Part shown: positions 1 through 6,349 of the stretch, piece after piece | Layout of the letters: the number at the start of each line of letters is the position of its first letter | How positions within the stretch are numbered: the first letter of the stretch is position 1 | Assembly (NCBI GenBank): GCA_030598385.1 | Contig: JAUVQB010000090.1 | Location: 1-6,349, forward strand | DNA: 6,349 nucleotides | Reading direction: 5' to 3' | Origin: Alphaproteobacteria bacterium | GTDB lineage: Bacteria; Pseudomonadota; Alphaproteobacteria; Kiloniellales; JAKSDN01 | Notes under the pieces: model-generated | Database searches by the model: none | Told to the model about the DNA's origin: nothing | Seen by the model: the letters and a program-made list of their open reading frames with translations, nothing else | Made by a program: the position numbers and the translations under genes

Positions 1-853
1 TGCCCTCTTTACCAACGCACGCGGCGGCATCTTGGACGACCTCATGGTGACCAATCTTGGCGATCGCCTGTTCGTGGTGGTCAACGCGGCGTGCAAGGCG
101 GCGGACATAGCGCATTTGCAATCCAGCCTACCCGCCGATTGCGCGCTCGAGGTTCTCGTGGATCGCGCGCTCCTGGCGCTTCAGGGGCCGGCGGCGGCGA
201 GCGTGCTCGGCCGCCTAGCCCCCGAGACCGCCACCCAGGCCTTCATGGCGGCGGCCGAGGTGGAGATCGAGGGCGTCGGCTGCCTGGTCTCGCGCTCCGG
301 CTACAGCGGCGAGGACGGCTACGAGATTTCCATGCCGGCCGAGGCCTCGGAGGCCATCGCGCGGCGGCTGCTGGCCGAGGACGAAGTGGCGCCCATCGGC
401 CTTGGGGCGCGGGATTCGCTGCGCCTCGAGGCCGGCTTGTGTCTCTACGGCACCGATCTCGATGAAGACACCACGCCGGTTGAGGCCGGGCTCGTCTGGG
501 CGCTGTCGAAGGCGCGCCGCGCCGACGGTGCGCGCCCAGGCGGCTATCCCGGCGACGAGGTTATCCTCGGGCAACTGGCCATCGGCGCGCCGCGCCGGCG
601 CGTCGGCTTGAAGCCGGAAGGCCGGGCGCCGGTGCGCGGCGGTGCCGAGCTGGTGGACGACACGGGCCGCCCGGTCGGATCGGTCACCAGCGGCGGCTTC
701 GGGCCCAGTGTGGGCGGGCCGGTCGCCATGGGCTATGTTGAGACGGCCCTCGCCAAGGAGGGCACGGTTTTGAATGCCCTGGTGCGCGGCAAAGCCCAAG
801 CCATGCAGGTGACCCGCCTGCCATTCGTCAAACCAAATTACTACCGCGGCTAA
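1..853 (+). CDS. gcvT: Aminomethyltransferase (glycine cleavage T-protein), 3' part; N-terminus outside window
   Basis: T-protein takes the aminomethyl group carried on the lipoyl arm of GcvH, transfers the one-carbon unit to tetrahydrofolate as 5,10-methylene-THF, and releases ammonia (cytoplasmic). The reading frame is open from base 2, giving 283 visible residues before TAA. Family length is about 360-380, so some 85 N-terminal residues are missing, and the in-frame ATG at 45 is internal. Seen in order: GGILDDL at fragment residues 8-14, which holds the conserved aspartate used in folate chemistry; GYSGEDGYE; the family hallmark LYGTDLDEDTTPVEAGL; GGYPGDEVIL; RRRVGLKPEGRAPVRGG; and the C-terminal barrel pattern SVTSGGFGPSVGGPVAMGYV, ending PFVKPNYYRG. 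The C-terminus is complete with no frameshift. gcvH starts 21 nt downstream, so the two are almost certainly cotranscribed. The promoter and any glycine riboswitch lie to the left of the window. Confidence 0.97.
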   Translation, partial: ALFTNARGGILDDLMVTNLGDRLFVVVNAACKAADIAHLQSSLPADCALEVLVDRALLALQGPAAASVLGRLAPETATQAFMAAAEVEIEGVGCLVSRSGYSGEDGYEISMPAEASEAIARRLLAEDEVAPIGLGARDSLRLEAGLCLYGTDLDEDTTPVEAGLVWALSKARRADGARPGGYPGDEVILGQLAIGAPRRRVGLKPEGRAPVRGGAELVDDTGRPVGSVTSGGFGPSVGGPVAMGYVETALAKEGTVLNALVRGKAQAMQVTRLPFVKPNYYRG

Positions 854-874
854 GCGACAGAAGGGGGCAAGACC

Positions 875-1252
875 ATGAGTGACATCAAGTTTAGTGAAGA
901 TCATGAATGGATCCGCATCGAGGGTGACAGCGGGGTGGTCGGACTCACCAATTACGCCCAGGAGCAGTTGGGCGACATCGTCTTCGTGGAGCTGCCCGAC
1001 GTCGGGAAACAACTGGCCAAGGGCGATGAGGCGGCCGTCATCGAGTCGGTCAAGGCGGCCAGCGAGCTCTATGCCATCGTCGGCGGCGAGGTCACCGAGG
1101 TGAATGAGGGCTTGGGCGATGACCCGGCCCAGGTGAACAGCGATCCCCTGGGCGGCGGCTGGTTCTTCAAGATCAAGATTGGCGACGCCGGCGAGCTGGA
1201 CGGGCTCATGGACGAAGCCGCCTACAAGGCGTTCACGGCGTCCCTGGAATAA
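875..1252 (+). CDS. gcvH: Glycine cleavage system H-protein (lipoyl carrier)
   Basis: H-protein is the small mobile carrier whose lipoyl-lysine visits the P, T and L proteins in turn. The 125-residue length is normal for the family. The N-terminus SDIKFSEDHEWI matches the conserved start, followed by GLTNYAQEQLGDIVFVELPDVG. The lipoylation hairpin is IESVKAASE, with the modified lysine at Lys60. A glycine-rich turn and VNSDPLGGGWFFKIKI lead into the C-terminal helix. No key residue is missing. The ATG at 875 is preceded by a purine-rich AAGGGGGC at 861-868 at suitable spacing and gives exactly the family N-terminus. It sits 21 nt after the gcvT stop and 67 nt before gcvP, in the order T-H-P. 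Activity would need lipoylation by LipA/LipB or LplA, which are not encoded here. Confidence 0.98.
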   Translation: MSDIKFSEDHEWIRIEGDSGVVGLTNYAQEQLGDIVFVELPDVGKQLAKGDEAAVIESVKAASELYAIVGGEVTEVNEGLGDDPAQVNSDPLGGGWFFKIKIGDAGELDGLMDEAAYKAFTASLE

Positions 1253-1261
1253 AGAACGATA

Positions 1262-1287
1262 TTCGCCAGGCGAAAGCGAACGCCTGG
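1262..1287 (+). promoter_or_regulatory. Paired alternative hairpins in the gcvH-gcvP spacer
   Basis: The 67-nt gap between gcvH and gcvP contains overlapping inverted repeats. CCAGGCG (1266-1272) pairs perfectly with CGCCTGG (1281-1287) around an 8-nt loop. TTCGCC (1262-1267) is complementary to GGCGAA (1269-1274). Because the two share bases 1266-1272, they cannot both form. There is no T-run, so this is not an intrinsic terminator. It ends 16 nt before the gcvP Shine-Dalgarno. Possible roles are an mRNA processing or stability element, or differential expression of gcvP relative to gcvH. The repeats are seen directly; function is unproven. Confidence 0.35.
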
Positions 1288-1319
1288 ACGCGGTATGAGA
1301 CCTGGGAGGAGATGAAGCC

Positions 1320-4229
<2,910 letters not shown>

Positions 4230-4233
4230 CCCG

Positions 4234-4270
4234 CTGCGATGGGCCGCATCGCGCTGCCTGCCGCAGTTTT
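4234..4270 (+). terminator. Possible weak intrinsic terminator after gcvP, in the convergent gap
   Basis: In the 58-nt gap between the gcvP stop and the end of the opposite-strand gene, GCGATG (4236-4241) pairs with CATCGC (4247-4252) around a 5-nt loop. CTGC (4254-4257) pairs with GCAG (4263-4266), and TTTT follows at 4267-4270. An alternative outer stem CTGCG (4234-4238) with CGCAG (4262-4266) would enclose the first hairpin. The stems are short and the T-run is only four long, so efficiency is doubtful. Position at the end of a convergent operon is the main support. The reverse strand can form the same stems but has no T-run beyond them. Confidence 0.35.
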
Positions 4271-4287
4271 GGGGAACGTCGCGGCGC

Positions 4288-4596
4288 TCAGCTCCCGGCC
4301 AGTTGGGCGGCCGTCTGCATGCAGACCACCACCACCGAGCCCTTGGCGAGCGCCCGCCAGGCGACCCAGCCGCCGTAGTTGTTGGCGCTGCGCCAGATGG
4401 CGACGGCGATGAAGGCCGCATAGAGCAGGGCGACAATGCAAATCGGGATCATGAGCGGCGAGTGGATGAAGGGCGACCTGAAGGCCGTCAATAGGATGAC
4501 GGGGGACAGTAAGGCGATCAGAAGCACGCCGCCGTAAATCCAGGCCGTCCGCGCCAGAGGCACTTGACCGCGCCAGAGCGCCATCACGATTTTCAT
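4288..4596 (-). CDS. Small membrane protein, unrecognised family, two or three TM segments
   Basis: I do not recognise a function for this 102-residue protein. It begins with a short basic N-terminus (MKIVMALWRGQVPLARTAW). Two clear hydrophobic segments follow at about 18-39 and 47-68, then a conserved-looking WRSANNYGG stretch (68-76). A third, weaker hydrophobic segment lies at about 84-99. The pattern W-R-S-A-x-x-Y-x-G right after a TM helix resembles small uncharacterised alphaproteobacterial membrane proteins, but that is from memory only. There is no signal-peptidase site or enzyme motif. The start ATG at 4596-4594 is well supported by an unusually long purine Shine-Dalgarno just upstream. 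It is 102 nt downstream of the GT87-like gene on the same strand, so it may be cotranscribed or have its own promoter. It ends 58 nt from gcvP, tail to tail. Overlapping frames lack the hydrophobic organisation and the RBS. Confidence 0.78.
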   Translation of the reverse strand: MKIVMALWRGQVPLARTAWIYGGVLLIALLSPVILLTAFRSPFIHSPLMIPICIVALLYAAFIAVAIWRSANNYGGWVAWRALAKGSVVVVCMQTAAQLAGS

Positions 4597-4608
4597 CTCC
4601 TCCTCCTC
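4597..4608 (-). promoter_or_regulatory. Strong ribosome binding site of the small membrane protein gene
   Basis: On the - strand the bases directly before ATG (4596) read GAGGAGGAGGAG, a repeated match to the anti-Shine-Dalgarno complement AGGAGG in several registers. It is the strongest RBS in the window. It fixes the start of the 102-residue protein and suggests high translation once transcribed. Confidence 0.75.
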
Positions 4609-4655
4609 GCATCGTTGCCGAACACACAGGGGACGCCAGTCTGCGTGCCAAGACG

Positions 4656-4670
4656 TTAACGGAGGGTTAG
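4656..4670 (-). promoter_or_regulatory. CtrA-like box (one mismatch) upstream of the small membrane protein gene
   Basis: The - strand reads CTAA-CCCTCCG-TTAA followed by C. The alphaproteobacterial cell-cycle regulator CtrA recognises TTAA-N7-TTAA, often followed by C, so one half-site is perfect, the spacing is exactly seven and the other half-site has one mismatch. It lies in the only non-coding stretch upstream of the small gene, about 60 nt before its ATG. AT-rich half-sites stand out in this GC-rich DNA, but a one-mismatch match can occur by chance. The match is seen; binding is inferred. Confidence 0.25.
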
Positions 4671-4698
4671 GGCAGGGCCTGACGGCTAGACGGCATGC

Positions 4699-5901
4699 TC
4701 AGCGCGCCACCAGAGCGCGCTTTACGGCCAGGGCGAAGAGGGCGAGGAGGCAGGGAAATCCGACTTGCAGGTGGGTCGGTTCGGCGACCAGGGCGGTGAT
4801 CACCGGCGCCAGCCAGGCGACGGCCAGGATCTCCCGTTCGCCGCGCCGCCAGCCTTCCTGGTGGGCGTGCCAGGCGATGAGCGCGATCGGCACCGCGAGC
4901 AGGGCCAAATCGTGGTCGTTAAGATGGGGCGAGACCAGCAGCGAGCCGCTGGTCAGCACCGCCGCGGCGAGCGGCAGCGGCACCGGCCGCCACCACACCA
5001 GGGCGACCGTCACGGCCGCGCCGAGCGCCATCGCGGCCTGGGCCGCGTAGGCCCAGTCGACGGGAGCCCCGAGTAGGCGCAAGGTGGCGAAGAGGCTCGG
5101 CATCTTGGCCCACGGAAGGCGGCCGTCCTCGAGTACCGCGGTGGCAAACTCCAGATTGGCGAAGAATGCCAGCCAGTCCTGTGCCCCGAAGGCAAAAAGC
5201 GAGACCGCCGCGAAGGCCAGGGTGGTGAGCGTAGCCGCGGCGAAGGCGGTCCAGTGACGCCCGAAAATCAGCGCGATCGGGATCAGCAGGCCGAACTGCG
5301 GCTTGCAGCTCAAGAGGCCGATTAGGATGCCGGCCAGGACGGGTCGCCGGCCCAGCAAAAGCATCGCCGCGCCGAACAGGGCCGCGACCATCAGGCCGTT
5401 CTGGCCTTGGGCCAGGTTGAGCAGGGTGCCGGGGAAGGCCAGCGCCAGCATGAGAGTCTCCGGCGCCGGCGCCAGCCTCCGGATCACGGCCACGAAGGGG
5501 ACCAGCCAGACGAGGAACCAGAGGAGATAGCTCCAGATGAACGGCACCAGCGCCAGCGGCAACACCACCAAATGGAAGGTCGGCGGATAGGACCAAATGA
5601 ATTGGGTATCGAGATCGGGAATGGCGAGCCGGCCGGCCTCGAGAATGCGCTCGGGCTGGTAGGAGGCCTCGGCCTCTCCCTCGAGCGCGAGCGTCGAGGC
5701 GCTCCAGAAGCTGACGAAGTCGTAGCCGAGCGGCTTGCCCTCGACATCCAATCCGACGTTGGATTGGACCACCCAGTAGCCGGCGATCATTGCGAACGCC
5801 ACGAGGAACAGCCAGGGATAGGCCTTGAGGCGCCGCTTGTTGAGCCAATGCGGGCGGGAAAGTCCGGTCGGGGCGGTGTGCCTAGGAGGCGCTCCTCCCA
5901 T
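4699..5901 (-). CDS. GT87 / DUF2029 family polytopic membrane glycosyltransferase-like protein
   Basis: This 400-residue integral membrane protein has about ten hydrophobic segments (first at about 29-46, last at about 378-394). It matches the GT-C type family GT87 (DUF2029), which includes the mycobacterial polyprenyl-phosphate-mannose-dependent mannosyltransferase PimE. Visible landmarks: YDFVSFWSAS (60-69) just after TM1, whose Asp61 fits the acidic residue expected in the first outer loop of GT-C enzymes; FIWSYPPTFHLVVLPLAL (101-118); LNLAQGQNGL (161-170); the family core RRPVLAGILIGLLSCKPQFG (185-204); and SPHLNDHDLALL (324-335). Donor and acceptor are unknown; a polyprenyl-phosphate sugar and an envelope glycan or lipid are inferred from the family. 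I chose the ATG at 5901-5899 because it overlaps the upstream gene's TGA as TGATG. A longer in-frame start at 5970 would add 23 Arg-rich residues inside the upstream gene. No good Shine-Dalgarno precedes 5901, consistent with translational coupling. Confidence 0.87.
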   Translation of the reverse strand: MGGAPPRHTAPTGLSRPHWLNKRRLKAYPWLFLVAFAMIAGYWVVQSNVGLDVEGKPLGYDFVSFWSASTLALEGEAEASYQPERILEAGRLAIPDLDTQFIWSYPPTFHLVVLPLALVPFIWSYLLWFLVWLVPFVAVIRRLAPAPETLMLALAFPGTLLNLAQGQNGLMVAALFGAAMLLLGRRPVLAGILIGLLSCKPQFGLLIPIALIFGRHWTAFAAATLTTLAFAAVSLFAFGAQDWLAFFANLEFATAVLEDGRLPWAKMPSLFATLRLLGAPVDWAYAAQAAMALGAAVTVALVWWRPVPLPLAAAVLTSGSLLVSPHLNDHDLALLAVPIALIAWHAHQEGWRRGEREILAVAWLAPVITALVAEPTHLQVGFPCLLALFALAVKRALVAR

Positions 5902-6349
5902 CACGCGCCCACGGCGGCGGAGGCCGGCGAGCGGGGCTGGGCGGCGGCGAAGGCTGTCTCGCCCTCCCATCCGGCGATCAGGGGATTGGCGTAGTGGTTG
6001 GGCGAAACCAGGGCCTCGACCTCACGGAGCGGCAAGGCGGCGGCGACCGCCTCGATGGTCGCACGGCCGAGGCGCGGGTCCGCCTCGACGAAGGGGCCGC
6101 CGTCGACGTTGAGCCGCGGATGGCATACGGCTTCGTCGGGGGAGAGCGCGCAGTCGACCAAGAAGGCCGTTAGCTGGAACACCGACGGCAGGATGCGCCG
6201 GCCGCCCGACGCGCCGAGGGCGAACCAGGGCGCGCCGCCACGGGTAACCAGGAGCGGGCACATGTTGGAGAGCGGGCGCTTGCCGGCGGCGATCGAGTTG
6301 GGGCGGCCGGGGGTCGGGTCGAACCACATGACCCCGTTGTTGAGGAGAA
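5901..6349 (-). CDS. Gamma-glutamyltransferase family (Ntn hydrolase), C-terminal part; rest outside window
   Basis: The family covers self-cleaving Ntn hydrolases that act on gamma-glutamyl compounds such as glutathione, or in some branches on other amides such as cephalosporin side chains; many are exported. The frame is open to the window's right edge, with 148 C-terminal residues visible. The sequence starts LLNNGVMWFDPTPGRPNSIAAGKRPLSNMCP, matching the small-subunit segment of GGT (LNN... then PxKRPLSSMSP in E. coli). Next come a GASGG turn, in the place of the GSPGG oxyanion-hole glycines, and RRILPSVFQL. Further on are SPDEAVCHPRLNVDGG and NPLIAGWEGE. The catalytic N-terminal threonine of the small subunit lies outside the window, so activity cannot be judged, and the ATG at 6329 is internal. 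Departures from classical GGT (VMWFDP in place of the MDDF region, SN in place of SS) point to a divergent branch. Its TGA overlaps the start of the GT87-like gene. Confidence 0.9.
   Translation of the reverse strand, partial: LLNNGVMWFDPTPGRPNSIAAGKRPLSNMCPLLVTRGGAPWFALGASGGRRILPSVFQLTAFLVDCALSPDEAVCHPRLNVDGGPFVEADPRLGRATIEAVAAALPLREVEALVSPNHYANPLIAGWEGETAFAAAQPRSPASAAVGA

Noticed and set aside
1..60. Glycine riboswitch or gcv promoter at the left edge
   Set aside because: The window begins inside gcvT coding sequence, so no upstream leader is present to examine.
4635..4650. Sigma-54-like promoter on the - strand (TGGCACG-CAGA-CTGGC)
   Set aside because: The -24 part matches well, but the -12 element reads GG where the near-invariant GC is required at the correct spacing, so it is probably not functional.
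4654..4661. 8-bp palindrome CGTTAACG
   Set aside because: Too short to call an operator by itself. Its TTAA core is already counted in the CtrA-like box.
4681..4693. Short direct repeat GACGG-CTA-GACGG next to the GT87-like stop codon
   Set aside because: Two 5-nt copies are within chance expectation in GC-rich DNA, and there is no stem or T-run to make it a terminator.
5902..5970. Longer N-terminus for the GT87-like protein starting at 5970
   Set aside because: It would overlap the GGT-family gene by about 70 nt and add an Arg-rich stretch not expected in the family. The TGATG overlap start at 5901 is more natural. The longer form is not excluded.

Overview
The window is GC-rich chromosomal DNA. 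The protein signatures suggest an alphaproteobacterium, possibly Rhodospirillales- or Rhizobiales-like. The basis is the style of the T-protein C-terminus, the single-chain P-protein, and a GT87/DUF2029 membrane protein typical of that class. This placement is inference from remembered family patterns, not from a search. Five genes are supported, two of them cut by the window edges, and almost no non-coding DNA remains.

The left two thirds (1-4229, + strand) is a glycine cleavage operon: the 3' part of gcvT (aminomethyltransferase), complete gcvH (lipoyl carrier) and complete gcvP (single-polypeptide PLP glycine decarboxylase). GcvP decarboxylates glycine and loads the aminomethyl group onto the lipoyl arm of GcvH. 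GcvT then passes the one-carbon unit to tetrahydrofolate and releases ammonia. The fourth component, lipoamide dehydrogenase (L-protein), is not in the window. Any glycine riboswitch would lie upstream of gcvT, also outside. A 67-nt gcvH-gcvP spacer holds two mutually exclusive small hairpins.

The right third (4288-6349) is on the - strand and converges on the gcv operon. Reading leftward, it has the C-terminal end of a gamma-glutamyltransferase-family Ntn hydrolase, then a GT87/DUF2029-type polytopic glycosyltransferase-like protein joined to it by a 1-nt TGATG stop/start overlap. After a 102-nt spacer comes a 102-residue membrane protein that I do not recognise. It has a very strong ribosome binding site and a CtrA-like box (one mismatch) about 60 nt upstream of its start. 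The 58-nt gap between the converging units holds a hairpin followed by TTTT, a possible weak terminator.

I see no mobile element, CRISPR, tRNA, rRNA or phage-like content, and no convincing new system. The most unusual points are the non-canonical substrate-binding region of the gamma-glutamyltransferase relative, its translational coupling to an apparently unrelated membrane enzyme, and the possible CtrA control of the small membrane protein.
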